This document shows, piece by piece, positions 21,650-32,850 of a stretch of 64,000 bases of DNA (position 1 is the stretch's first letter; each line of letters starts with the position of its first letter). The position numbers and the translations under genes were made by a program. The stretch covers positions 744,001 through 808,000 of the forward strand of contig JAQQWL010000018.1 in assembly GCA_038363925.1 (NCBI GenBank). The letters are read 5' to 3'. The notes beneath the pieces were generated by a model that was not told the origin of the DNA, made no database searches, and was given only the letters and a program-made list of their open reading frames with translations. Origin of the DNA: Apiospora phragmitis (taxonomy: Eukaryota > Ascomycota > Sordariomycetes > Amphisphaeriales > Apiosporaceae).

Positions 21650-24430
21650 TTCTCTGAAGGTTGGAAAAGAAGGCAATCAATATAATGTCGAACAAGTGAG
21701 GCAGTACGGTCCAGGATTCATCAGAGCTGGAATGATCTGACTTTCCCACATTATATATAATTGTGTCTTGTTGGAGTATTGATAGTTGGAGAGTACCGGC
21801 TTTGAGCATCTGCTGCCGGAGCCAGCTTAGGACCGAGAATCCTCCAAGGGATACCTTTGGATAAGGTGTCGCTTCCCTTCGAACCAGCCTCCCCGGTATC
21901 AAGTTCGGATGAGGAAGTAACATATATTGGTACGCTAGACATCACTAGCCGCGACCCCGCGCCATTAGGATCCTCATCAAGATGAGCGGAACAGAAACTG
22001 GGCGATATATTCATCTCACCAACGTGGGTTCTGGACCCGGATCAGCAGCTGCCCCCAAGAGGTTCGCCAAACTCGAGCTCCTCATGCTACATATCAACAT
22101 CTCATACTAGAAGCATCAGTCACTTTCCGTTTCTTTCTCTTTTAGTATTCTAGCCGCTTACATCAAATACGTGAAGTGATGATGCGCTCCGGAACTGTAA
22201 TTCTGCCCCAGACAAGGCGGACCCTCAATTTGCTCCTAGGTCAGGACCAGGGGCTTGTCAAACACGAGTGCCTATAAGTCCTCTGTGGCATATTGTAGTT
22301 CCGAAAAAGGATCCAATGGTTTAACACTGATCTATTAGTTGTCCGTGCGGAAGAAGGGGGACAGGTATGATTAGGGACTTGTCGATGTTTGCGGTTCGCT
22401 TTCTTCATATTCCTATGTTAATTGGCGGTTGGTCTTTTGTCCTAGTTGGCAATGGGATAACAACAGCGCTACGGTATGTGTTTTTTGCGGCGCGACAGAT
22501 GGGAAGTAGGATGTGTTTGCGGACGGCAACGAAGGCTCAATAACAACATGGGTGCTAATTCCTCCATGGGTGCTGGTCAGTGGCACAGCCACTTTTGTCC
22601 ATGTGGCTAGTATGCTTAGCCACCCCTTAGACTCGGTGTAAATGCCTGAATGAATTACAGTAGCTGCCTGTTCATTCTTCACTCAACCTGGATACTGCTG
22701 ATAATAAATGTTGCGTTTTTCGAGCTTATGCCTCGGAACACATTCTGATTGTGAAGCTTTTTCGGCTTTCACATGATTAACTGCTGTCCAATCTACCAGC
22801 TCTAGGTTGCGGGCCCGAGATGAAAGTCTTCGTTATCATCAAGAAGAGGGCAACGGACTGGCCTGCTTTCGAATAAAAAAAGGTGAAGGTTACATTGCAT
22901 TGTGTTCATCATTGGATGGCCCTGCGACGTATCATAAGCCTGTGGAACAACTATATAGGTATCCCGATCCCATCGACGTTTCATAGTAACCCCCTTCTTC
23001 GTCATACTCGTGTACTCCAATATAAAGATACCTTATTCATTTTTCGACCCGATTCGACCAATTTCACTCTTACAACCAGTTGTCATGGAGAGCCCTACTC
23101 ATTACAGTCACCACCATCACGCCGACATGCAGTCGGAAAAGAACGGCCACTCCGTGGCGCAGACATACCCATGGAAGAGTCAGAGACCATCTAACCGTTT
23201 GCACTCGCCTCTGTGTAGACAAGACGCCGAACGCGCGGAGAAGCGTGGCCAGTACACTCAGGCCGGAAGAAACAAAGCGCAAGTCGTAGAGAGGGCTCAT
23301 CGCGGCTGCGAGCTGTTTGCAGCTGGGTGGTGTTGGATAGGTGGGAGGCAGGAAGGGCGTAGCAGAGCCGATGAGAGCTTCGGGCTTCCGTACTCGTATT
23401 GGGCCAGACTTACGAAGATCCGGACCGGTCATTCGCAAAGCGAGATGCTCAGCTCCAAATACACGAGAAGCGGCTCGAGACCCGCCTCCCTCGATAACTG
23501 CCAGGGCAAAAAGGGGGCAGCCGGTTCCTCCAAAGCCCCTTCGTCGAGGCCCCGACGCTCGGTCCCTGGTTGGGCGACCACTTCCGATCCAGCAGGTGGT
23601 CGGCGAAGCCGGCGGCTTGCTTGAAAGTCTACAGGGTTCTCCGGTTTGATGTAGATGGGATCACCGCAGTTGATCGCAGCAAGCGCCAACCTAGTCGAAC
23701 GACAACTCTCCCCGAGGTCCTGCAAATCAATATCTGCGAGATAGACGTGGACCAGGGAGAGTACGCGAACACATACCTTCCTTTCCCGGTAGATCCGGCG
23801 GACTATATTGGGAAGAAGATATTGGCGGTACCAAGGTGCTGTCAAAAGAGGAAAGGAAGTACCGACCGATCGAGAGTTGACGGTTCAGTGACACATAAGG
23901 AGCTTATTCGACAAGGTTTCGATAAGGAAGTGATAATGAGATTGTTGATCTCTTATGGGATATACTCTACGAAAATACCCACAAAGCGATTCGACGAGGT
24001 CCCTCAACCACGGCAAACATAACTCTCAAGGGGACAGGAAGACCTATGGCTCTTACAGAATCCCTCGCTGCCACAGATAAAAGCGTTAGAGGGCATTATC
24101 ACGCCATGGAAGATGCGTAGACCCTTGAATGGTGTCTTACGAAGTTCACGCAAATTTCCCGCCAGTAGCGCATGCTGGGAGCAGATTGCTTTGAAGATTA
24201 GGGGATAGGTTGGGGCGTGGCCAAAAAATAGCTAAATGAGCACTGGTGCTGAGACAATCCTCTCGGGAACGTGAACGAGGGGTTCAAGATCGGTGTTGAA
24301 CATTGCGCTTTCTTAAAGGCAATCTAAACGAAGCTTATTACCAAGATTCTTAGCGTGCCGATTGGTTCCGTCGAACTGCTAGACTGTGAGGCTGGGGAGA
24401 TGATTCGTGGGGAACCTAAATTATATAACT
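21650..24430. other. Repeat-rich stretch without a recognised gene
   Basis: 21650-21845 is the upstream part of the E repeat (inverted match at 34905-35114). 22015-22100 is part of the dispersed repeat upstream of gene A. 22386-22770 recurs directly at 35862-36260. The stretch 23070-23845 has overlapping frames of 120-200 residues on both strands with no motif I recognise, so no call is made. Confidence 0.45.
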
Positions 24431-25748
24431 TTAATGGAAGTAGTTACTGAACTGTTTGCTACCACAATGGGGACTGGCAAAAGTAAACATCTTTGGGCAA
24501 ACGCATATTACTGCAGGTTCCTGCAGAAAACCCAAAGGCTCACGGGATGGTTGTCGCAGGTGAAAGCCCTGTTTGAGCAATTCGTCCCCGTGGCCGACCC
24601 GGCTCGTCGTGCAGGGGACGATGACGCCGCCTGCGACGACTCCGTCTCCTCCGCGGAGAACTGCGCGGCATCCTCGTACGGCTCTACCCATGTCTTCAAG
24701 ACCGCCTTCGCGCTTTTCAGAGCGGCGTCGAGAAAAGGTCCCTGAAGCGCATCCGATTGGAGACTCAACATGCAAAAGCTGCTGAGCTGCGCCACGGCCG
24801 TGTAGATTCGGTTTTCGGTCCAGTCTTCGCACAGACCCTCTTGGACGGCCTGCCTGTGACAGCGTAACGCCGTTTCCCACCATCCTAGCAGGGCATTGTC
24901 GTGGTTGTGTCGTCTTAATCGGCGCCAAGGGTCTTTTAGGCGCCACCCAGTCGTTCCAACATACATCTCTCTGTAGCGACGCATCTATCGCGCCGTGATC
25001 GGGGCACCTTGTGTGTGCTGGCTGGGTACCTGCATTCGTCGCCGCGGTTGGTGCAGTGTTCGTCGTGGAGCTAGGCTCGGTACGGCCGGGCTGCCGCTCC
25101 ACCGTCGGTTGGGAACCTGGAGTGCCTGCTGTGAGCGTCAACGGTCAGTCGACTATGTAGTCAATAGACGAGAATCATGCTTACCTTGCGGTCTTCGCGG
25201 CGAAGACAGCTGCCTCGGACCCTTCTGTCTCATCGGACTGTTGGGAATGACAGTCCCGCCATCCTCGTCGGGGATGACGTCGTAGACAGACAGAGGCTCC
25301 GCCGCGGCAGCGGGAAATGCTGCAACATACTCGGGATCGGTTTCGTACTCGGCATCCGCGTCGCTGTCTATGCCAGCAACGGCATTCGCGTCGTCGCTGG
25401 CGTCCGCCTGGGCCTCGAGATGGATGGCTTCGACTTGGCCGCTCGATCGCGTCGCCCGGCCGTGGCTCGGTCTCGCATGGCACGCGGCTGATCGTCGAAA
25501 CTGCGGCTGTCAGTAACAGAGCTGGGTACACTCGACGGAACGGTAACCGGGACATGGGGATGGACAATCCTGTTGAGGTCCGGCACGTGCTGCCCGCGTG
25601 GGACGTGCATCGCCGTCTCCATCCGCTCGTGTGTCGGGTTCCAGTACGCAAGCGCGCTGAAGACGTCGCAGTACCGCCCGAGGTCCTGTGTTTTGATCGG
25701 CAGCGACAAGCCGCCCTTGCGAGCCTTCTGTCTCTTGGTGGGGGCCAG
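24431..25748 (-). pseudogene. MADS-like motif gene, copy B, start codon lost
   Basis: Close inverted duplicate of gene A. Exon-like segments 25748-25548, 25506-25185 and 25128-24431 keep the same introns and phases (GTTACC with CTGAC; GTAAGC with CTGAC and CACAG). The initiator ATG of A corresponds to CTG here at 25748, and six bases are missing in the basic motif (KARKGGLSLPIKTQ). Exon 2 stays open and acidic, as in A. Beyond about 24950 the frame homologous to A looks non-coding, while another frame (24984-24508) reads like protein (LRRHNHDNALLGWWETALR). The 3' end therefore differs from A. Expression from another start cannot be excluded. Confidence 0.6.
24500..24610 (+). pseudogene. Fragment of the four-exon gene found at 53.5 kb
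   Basis: Reads FLQKTQRLTGWLSQVKALFE on the plus strand, close to FLQQTQRVTGWLSQVKALFE in the last exon of the gene at 53459-54279. An acceptor-like TACTGCAG precedes it. The fragment overlaps the 3' end of MADS-like copy B in antisense, so B's end is a chimaera with it. Confidence 0.6.
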
Positions 25749-25799
25749 GACGGAGGTCTAGCTATTCAAACGGCTCGCGCAATTTGCTAGATCCTCTTG

Positions 25800-25985
25800 G
25801 AGCATCTTTCCCTAAGTGTTCATTGAGCCACAATAGCGTCTTGCGTAACGGTAGTTATAGTCACATTGCTTGGCTTGCGGACAAGACATGCTGACGACAT
25901 GATGAGCTCGAGTTGGGTGAAGTGACCCCGTCAGGGTAGCTGTTGATCTGTTCCCAGAACCCGCTGTTAGGAGAATGGCTTCTGC
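25800..25985 (-). repeat. Dispersed ~180-bp repeat upstream of MADS-like copy B
   Basis: Inverted match to 11055-11240, sharing AACTCGAGCTCATCATG and GACGCTATTGTGGCT-like blocks. As with gene A, it lies just upstream of the MADS-like frame. Confidence 0.55.
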
Positions 25986-26956
25986 GACTTCTTTCCAGCG
26001 TATTTTACGCAGTCAGGAAGATTGGCCTCAATGGCGCGGGGCTTACCCACTGTTGGCACTTTAAGGTATAAGTTTTAGCCCGACCGTTGGCCTCTGGTGA
26101 CCGGGAATCAGCCCAGGTATAGTGGAGAATGGCTTCCTGACTCTGCCCCGGTCGCACACCTTAAGACCACATTTCATCTCTAAGAGGTTCCACGTTCCGT
26201 GACACTTTCTTGGATATCTCTTCTTTCTCCATAGCAGCCACCAACCGTGCGGATCTTGTGGAACTGGCAAGCAGTCCATGATATTAACCCCACCATGATC
26301 TGGTTAGAGAGGCTATATTTGACTCTATCGTATCCATTGAAGCGAGCGACCATTACCGCCAGTTCCGTGAACTGGACAATGACGCACAAGAGAACAAATT
26401 GCTTACAACGTCCCTTTAACTGACGACAAGCCCATTGGTCCTCGGCGGATAGGACTAGTTGTTCGCATGCACTACTGATGGCATCAAAGCCGGAATCATC
26501 ACCTAACGCTCCATTCTTCGAAACAGACATGTCTGAGCAACGTACAACCGTATGGTGGGACAACATTACCTTGGGTGTGCGACCACCAAGGATCCCTACA
26601 GCACCCTAAGGGGTATTCGGCCGCAACATGTGTCGTCAACGGTCATGCAGCCTTGGTAGTCCAACAGCAAGCGCCGCGCCGTGAGTTGACTACTGATCGG
26701 TTCGCATCCATCGACACCCATCCGCGGTTCAACGCTTTACCCTGCAGCTCTATGGACTGGAGAAAAGGTCCAATATATAGAAAGGTGTTCCGTACGCGGA
26801 GAAAAACAAGCAAGCCTGTAAATAGCACCTATCATAGCTACATAACTGCATATGAGTAACCAACCATAGTCACCCATGCTGTGTAACTCTGGCAGGTTCG
26901 GGCAGCGAGATGGAATGCCCAGCCCAATGAAGGATGAATATGGTAGGGAACATCAC
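25986..26956. other. No gene recognised
   Basis: A 128-residue frame at 26180-26566 (minus) has hydrophobic segments (FVLLCVIVQFTELAVMVA) but no family I know. It is not called as a gene. Confidence 0.35.
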
Positions 26957-27590
26957 TCACAACTTTCCAAACCTCTCTCTTCCCGCGGCATCCTTCCTAA
27001 CCCAGATGGATACCGACATAGCAACGCAGAGAAACATACCAAACCCCTTGTCGTCAATTATTACCTCGTCTTCTGCCACTGTAGCACATCTCTCCATACC
27101 TCCCCCTCTGTGTATATCACCAATATTCATCTTGATCTGTCCGGACCCCGCGTTACTCATGACGCACACAAGACCGGCGGGGTGATGGGCTGTGCCGCGG
27201 CGCACAAAGCCAATGCAATTGGCGTCGTCCCAGTAGTCGTCCTGGCCGCCGTATGCGTACAGCTTGCGAGCAAGGATGATGTCAGCCAGCTGGCCACCGC
27301 AGGCGGGGGAGGGTCCGAAGCCCTGTCATCTCCCTTGATGCCGTACAGGTCACCGCAGAAGACGCTGGGGTAGCCCTGGGCGCGCAGAAGGATTAGGGCA
27401 TATGCCAAAGGCTTGAAAAAGCCCCTAATAGCCGTCGCGACCGTCTGGCCGGGCTGCGTGTCGTGGGTCATGACGACCGTCACAGCCTGGCCAGAACGCG
27501 CCTGCACGAGGGAGCCGTCGAAGACGGTTCGGAGGTCGGATCTCTTGGTGGTCGAGAGGCGCGAAGCACCCTAGAAGAGCGTCTTCCAAA
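26957..27590 (-). pseudogene. Alpha-amylase (GH13) C-terminal fragment
   Basis: The minus-strand frame reads RTVFDGSLVQARSGQAVTVV, then MTHDTQPGQTV (the conserved NHDTQPGQ region near the catalytic site, here with T for N), FFKPLAYALILLRAQGYPS and DLYGIKGDD. A shift follows, then FVRRGTAHHPAGLVCVMSNA and DDKGFGMFLCVAMS from the C-terminal beta domain. The enzyme family hydrolyses alpha-1,4-glucans. The catalytic N-terminal barrel is absent, a stop lies at FWKTLF, and the frame breaks near 27190. It is a truncated relic. Confidence 0.8.
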
Positions 27591-27741
27591 ACGTCCTCGA
27601 TTTTCTGTACCTGCTAGCGGCGGTGGTGACTGCAAGAGTGATAGTTTCACTGCATCTATCCCATACTGTGGTGTGAGTTAGCGAACGTAGTAATATGTGG
27701 GGCCTGGCGAGGGCGACAGCGTGGTCCGCGACCCTATCGAT

Positions 27742-27790
27742 CGACCGATAGAACCGATAGAACCGATAGAACCGTCGGTTCTATCGGTCG
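27742..27790. repeat. 16-bp perfect inverted repeat with internal tandem units
   Basis: CGACCGATAGAACCGA at 27742-27757 is the exact reverse complement of 27775-27790, with a 17-bp loop made of further GATAGAACC units. More CCGATA and CGGTCGTTCG blocks continue to about 27900. Confidence 0.9.
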
Positions 27791-29015
27791 TTCGTGCGGT
27801 TGCTTCAGCCGATATAAAATCGGTCGTTCGTTTTGGCTGCGTCAGCCGATATGGAACCGGTCGGTCAGCCGAAGCTCTGAAACGACCGATCCGAACGATG
27901 CCCATCTCTGGAAGTAGCAGTATAAGGATATCTGTGACAATATTTCCCACAGCGTTCGAATACCCTGGAACAGTAGTCAGCATGGAACAAAGCTTAGATG
28001 CGTATTACCGGGGAGATAAGGAAGACCGACATCCAGGTAATCTGGGTAGGCATTTGGCGCCGGGCTCAACTTGGTGGCGTACTGGCCGAGGATGGCGCAG
28101 GTTACTCCTCGGGCCTCTCCGACCACTTCAGAGGGAACTTGAGGCTGTGTCCGAATATGGCCGCGCCATGGACAGGCAAAGGCAATTTCGGGCCGCATAA
28201 GTTGCAGGAAAGGAGGTTGGGCGATAGGACTTGCACGCGGTCGCACGGCTGCGGCTTCTCCCGGGCCTTGGAATGGCGATTGTGTGCTACAGCGTTGACC
28301 AACGGCGTCTCACACTGGCACGCCTCGAATAATAGAGCTGGCTTGTGCCAATACCCGTTGGGATAGAGCTGGACCTGATGTGGTCTCGTCTTTTCCTGGC
28401 TGGTGTTTTCAATGATACCGTTGAGGACGGCAGTTGTGGTTGCTAGCAGAGTTTTCTTCTTGGGTAGCGTGGCGCACTGGGGGCACAGAGTGAACTCCAT
28501 TGGAGGCTCCGTGTCCGGCTTGGGTGAAGCCGATTGAGATGGCGTATGTAAATTGGAAGACGCCTCTTCAGGGTCAAGGTGCTCTTCCTCCGTCTGCTGA
28601 TCAACGGTCGCCGCCTCTGTTGAGCCTTCGGCGGCAGAAGTAGTCGGCCGGCCTGGTGGCCGCCCAGGCTGGATAATGTCACCGAAGCCATTTCCGAATA
28701 GAACTATGGCGTTGATGTGCCGAACCAAGTCGACCCAGCCCCATCCCCATTCGTTCAAAGAAGTCTGCCTGGGCCATATCGGGTCAGCACCAGTCGCCAC
28801 GTCGTGGAAGTCCCACCCTTCGAGATAGCGCCTTGGAGACTTGTGGATCTTGAAGTTGATGCCGTCGAGGGTCTTCATGTCAGTCTGGATGTCGAATAGA
28901 ATCCCAAGCATTTGGAATATGTCCCCAACAAGATCCACTAGCCTTTCCCACGATCTTGTTATTTTCACAACCGACTCCCCTTCCCTCTCCTTGCCCTTTC
29001 GAGTAATCTCTTCTA

Positions 29016-29059
29016 ACGTACGTCACCCCATAATTGACCCCCCCTGTAGTTGACCCCCC
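29016..29059 (+). repeat. Left terminal inverted repeat of the Fot1-like element
   Basis: 44 bp, matching the inverted 30834-30877 except at position 34 (G here, A there). TA precedes it. Confidence 0.95.
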
Positions 29060-29119
29060 TGTCGACCTCCACCACGATTCACCGCCATTTCGATTCAAAA
29101 AGAAATTTCTCAACGAATT

Positions 29120-30781
29120 TTGATCCGAATTACTTCATTCTTTCAAATATATACCAATTCACCGATGATGCGTTCATATACCGAAAGCGACATCTCTGCC
29201 GCCATCCAAGATGTGTCAAGCGGTAAATCTATTCATAAGGCTGCCCTTCATTGGGGTATTCCACGGTCTACCCTTATTAGTCGACTTCACGGCCGACAAT
29301 CACGTCGAGAATCAAAATCTGCCTATCAGAAGCTCTCTCCAGTTCAAGAGAAGCATCTGGCAGACTGGATTTTAGCCCAAGAAGCCCTTGGAGTCGCACC
29401 AACGCATACGCAAATCAAGGAACTGGCTCAGCGCGTTTTAGCCCTTCATGGCAACCCTATGCCATTGGGTAAAAACTGGATAGAGTCATTCCTTCGACGT
29501 CACCCAGCCTTACGGACGAAGAGGCAACGTCGTATCGACTCCCAGCGTATCAATGGGGCATCAACTGAGGTAATCAAGTCTTGGTTTTCAACCAAATTAC
29601 GTATACCTCAAATCCAGGCTATTAAACCTGAAAACAGACATAATATGGACGAGCACGGTATCCTAGAAGGCCAAGGAGGCAATGGCCTTGTAGTAGGCAG
29701 TTCGGAACTACGTTCTATTCAACAAAAACAGCCTGGTTCAAGGTGTTGGACGACCATATTGGAATGTGCATCGGCAGTCGGCAGGGCCATCCCTCCTTTG
29801 GTGATTTACAAGGGTAAATCGGTCCAAGAGCAATGGTTACCCATGAACTCGATGAATTTCGAGGATGGAAGTTCGATACGAGCAATAAAGGCTGGACGAA
29901 TGACGAGATCGCCGTCAAATGGCTCGAAGAGGTCTTTATACCGGAAACCGCCCCCGAACGACCCAAAGGATGCCCGTTTACTTATTCTGGATGGACATGG
30001 CAGTCATACAACCGACGATTTCATGTCCCTTTGCTACCAGAATAACATTTACTTATTATTTTTACCCCCTCATTCATCACACGTTCTTCAACCCCTCGAT
30101 ATTGGGGTCTTCGCCGCTATGAAGACTTATTACCGGAAGGAGATCGGTTTCCTGTCCTTATTAACGGATTCAGCTCCTATCGGTAAACTGAACTTCCTTA
30201 TATGCTATTCTAGAGCCCGTAAAAAGGCTTTATCGGCTCAGAATATCAAGGGTGGTTGGCGTGGTAGTGGTCTTTGGCCCGTATGTGTTGCCAAGCCACT
30301 CACCAGCCCTCTTTTACTCGAAAACAGCAACCAAAAGCGACCGGAAGAGACAACACAGGCCTCAGCTAGTCAATATAAGGCCCTCATACCTATCCAAACT
30401 CCTTTGGCTAATGGTGTATTATGGTCAACACCAAAAAGGTCCATTGATCTGGAGCGCCAGATTCGACACTTTCACCAATTAGGTCAAAGCGACCTTACTA
30501 CACAACGCCAGCTATTCAGGAAGATCCAAAAAGGATACCAAGAGAAGGACTATCTATTAGTCAATGCGGAATTGCAAATCCAGTCCTTAAAAGAGAAATT
30601 AGAGCTTGCAAGGCCACGAAAGAAACGAAGGGTACAGATTAGCCCGAATTCGAAATTTACATCAATTGAGAGCATACAACGTACGAGGGAGGGGCCAGAT
30701 CAGCTTGAAATTGAGGAATCGGATTCTGAGATATCTACTGTATCTACAGTCGAAAGCGATTGCATTATAGTCCAAAATTGA
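29120..30781 (+). CDS. Fot1/pogo-type transposase with a frameshifted segment
   Basis: Open for 553 residues; the likely start is the ATG at 29165 or 29168 (MRSYTESDI). It holds a psq-type helix-turn-helix (residues ~20-60), a CENP-B-type DNA-binding domain (~70-135) and a DDE_1 nuclease core with D177 in NMDEHG, D291 in LILDGHGSH and D327 in LQPLDIGVF. The C-terminus is a charged coil. Residues ~242-280 (29843-29960) do not resemble the family. The alternative frame there reads WKFDTSNKGWTNDEIAVKWL, which does. Two opposite indels therefore replaced ~40 residues without a stop, and the enzyme is probably dead although the frame is open. Confidence 0.88.
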   Translation: MIRITSFFQIYTNSPMMRSYTESDISAAIQDVSSGKSIHKAALHWGIPRSTLISRLHGRQSRRESKSAYQKLSPVQEKHLADWILAQEALGVAPTHTQIKELAQRVLALHGNPMPLGKNWIESFLRRHPALRTKRQRRIDSQRINGASTEVIKSWFSTKLRIPQIQAIKPENRHNMDEHGILEGQGGNGLVVGSSELRSIQQKQPGSRCWTTILECASAVGRAIPPLVIYKGKSVQEQWLPMNSMNFEDGSSIRAIKAGRMTRSPSNGSKRSLYRKPPPNDPKDARLLILDGHGSHTTDDFMSLCYQNNIYLLFLPPHSSHVLQPLDIGVFAAMKTYYRKEIGFLSLLTDSAPIGKLNFLICYSRARKKALSAQNIKGGWRGSGLWPVCVAKPLTSPLLLENSNQKRPEETTQASASQYKALIPIQTPLANGVLWSTPKRSIDLERQIRHFHQLGQSDLTTQRQLFRKIQKGYQEKDYLLVNAELQIQSLKEKLELARPRKKRRVQISPNSKFTSIESIQRTREGPDQLEIEESDSEISTVSTVESDCIIVQN

Positions 30782-30833
30782 AGGAATGGTGACTATTTGG
30801 AGTTGGTGGTCAATTTATAGCTTTAATTTTATT

Positions 30834-30877
30834 GGGGGGTCAATTACAGGGGGGGTCAATTATGGGGTGACGTACGT
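30834..30877 (-). repeat. Right terminal inverted repeat of the Fot1-like element
   Basis: 44 bp, reverse complement of the left repeat with one mismatch, followed by TA at 30878-30879. Confidence 0.95.
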
Positions 30878-32045
30878 TACAACACAACACAGCATCTGGA
30901 TGCACACCAGAAAACTGTGCTTCTATTGGGACCGTAATGTGTTAGAAGTCGCTTACGGCAAGGAGGACGAGAACAGCCACTACTGTTCGGAGTGGGACCA
31001 CAAGGTCCTTGGCATATTGCAGACATCGGTTCTTCTTGTCCACCTGCTCCAACGCAAGACACACGACCCAGGGGCGAGCCTTATCACTCGCCTTGGCTGA
31101 CTGAACCACGTTGTCCTGGAAGACAAAGACTACGGCGAAGAAGATGACGTCACAAATGATGATCAGTACAATAGCAATACCACGCCACTGTAGCTGGATG
31201 ACGCGCCTAATCCGATGATAGGCTTGCTTTGGGGACATGGTGCGAACACTGGCTGTGTATGGCGGTAGCTCGGAGCGTTCTGTCGTGGCGCTGTTGCTTG
31301 CCAGCGATGCCAGATAGACCTTTATACAGTATCCGAAGGTCGCGAACTGCATAATGACGGTGACACCGGCGAAGACCAAAAGAGGGACCCAGAACGCAGC
31401 TAGGCTATTACGGTGGTTGACGTGGCAGGTCTGTCCAAACCGGAACGACACACCGCTCACAGTCAAGGCGATGACCAGACCAATGATGGGGATACCCCAG
31501 CCGAGTAGCTGGGAAAGCCACATGAAGCCTCTTCCAACCACGATCTGCCAGCAGATCTGGAGATGCAACGACAGAGTCCGCAGGAAAACCCACATGACTC
31601 CGGCCCAGCCGCCCCCGATCAAGAAGACCCCAGAAGCCGTGCATAAACTGCTCGAGTTCATGCCATGTGGAGTGATCTCGTTGAAACACTGCTCGGGCTT
31701 GCCTGCGAACGGGATAATGAAGCCGAGCTATAAAACATCAGAAGATATTTCCATACGACCCTGGGACTGGAGGCAACTTGCGTTCATGAAGCTCACAGCG
31801 CAGGTGAGGCTAATACTGAGGTAATGGCGATGTGTCTTCTCGGCTGCGAGGAACGACCATGATGCCAGCAAAAAGACGCAGCAGACCGCACCCACCACGT
31901 TGATCCAATTTGCGACCTGGCTAGATGATTTGAAACCATCAGGGTATGCCCAGTCCGTCATAGGACACGGTAAACAGCACGACAGGGGCCCGAATAGTTG
32001 GCACAACCGTCCGTCAATAACTGCAAGGTCTTTAGCGTTGCACAC

Positions 32046-32850
32046 AATCTAGAGCGCCGATCTCTTTACTCACAGCCGCCGGTAGCCGGGAACGCCAACT
32101 CGTTAAGGAAAGGTGCGGGACAAGGAAAGACTGACGCGTTGCCAGCCATCTCGACGGTCGATGATCAGTGTCTACCTTCCCTGTACTCTCAATGTGATGA
32201 GTATAGATACAGCAAGGAGAAGCAGGCATGGATGATCTAGCCACGAATGGGGAGTGTAGCAAATGAGAAAGACGGAGTGCTAGGCCAGGCAGCATTGGTG
32301 ACCCCAAATCCCAACGGAAGTGAAGTACTTCAGGAGGTCCGGAGTAGTACTCATTGAAAAGTCACAGGCGTTCGCGTGGTGGATAGAAGTCGGTGGGCGC
32401 TCATTTGAGCTCTCGGCATTCGATAATACGGCAGAGCTCGAACTAGTGGACAGGCATCCATTACGACACGAGACTACTAGTGCGGCGATTGCAGGTATTC
32501 CTGGCTCGGCCTACATGCGACGGGCTTCAAATCAGGCTCAACAACAGAACAAGCTAGTGTTACACACACACAATTTATTGACGCCCGGGCGGCGAAGCCG
32601 AAAGGGCAACTATCGTTAATCTACAGTACATTCTTGGATCGCGTCCTTGTCACCCAAAGCCCCTACATCCTCCAGTTTCGGCTCATGTCACTCCTTTTCC
32701 GTCAGTACTTTCCTAGATCGGGTCCCGTGTGTTAGTAGCGTTCCCAAGCAAGCCAGCTTGAAGGCCTTTCTTCAAGTGTCCAGCATCCTATCCTCGGCAG
32801 CTGAAGCGGCGCCTGCTGTGTGAGGCACGGGAAGGTTATGTAATGTTATG
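32046..32850. other. 5' region of the receptor-like gene, then no gene recognised
   Basis: 32046-32310 may hold a first exon of the receptor-like gene; a GTGAGT donor sits near 32074 on the minus strand, but no start could be fixed. The rest shows no gene. Confidence 0.35.

Larger units (their letters stand above)
29016..30877 (+). mobile_element. Fot1/pogo-type DNA transposon, 1862 bp, with 44-bp terminal repeats
   Basis: Left repeat 29016-29059 and right repeat 30834-30877 match over 44 bp with one mismatch; both start ACGTACGTCACCCCATAATT. TA target duplications lie at 29014-29015 and 30878-30879. A single transposase gene fills the element. The sharp ends and near-identical repeats point to a recent insertion. 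Confidence 0.95.
28102..32045 (-). pseudogene. Seven-helix (GPCR-like) membrane protein gene split by a transposon
   Basis: Exon 32045-31797 gives a Cys-rich extracellular end (LPCPMTDWAYPDGF) and helix 1 (VVGAVCCVFLLASWSFL). A 69-bp intron follows (GTGAGC to TATAG, phase 0). Exon 31727-30957 carries the further helices, with CFNEITPHG, SFRFGQTCHVNHRNS and LQWRGIAIVLIIICDVIFF. A 34-bp intron (GTAAGC, CTAAC, AATAG) leads to 30922, and the frame enters the Fot1-like element at the TA at 30878. Skipping the element, the same frame resumes at 29013 and stays open to 28102 as a ~300-residue cytoplasmic tail with a Pro/Ser-rich middle. Receptors of this shape signal from the plasma membrane. The 5' start is not settled, and the 34-bp intron is unusually short. 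Confidence 0.72.

Noticed and set aside
23010..23845. Overlapping frames of 120-204 residues on both strands
   Set aside because: No motif, no duplicate copy and no clear splice pattern. Length alone is not enough in GC-balanced DNA.
24407..24745. Plus-strand 112-residue frame as a complete gene
   Set aside because: Only the stretch FLQKTQRLTGWLSQVKALFE is supported by similarity to the gene at 53.5 kb. The remainder overlaps the antisense end of MADS-like copy B and has no start context.
26180..26566. 128-residue hydrophobic frame as a membrane protein
   Set aside because: No conserved motif, no duplicate and no neighbouring exon supports it.
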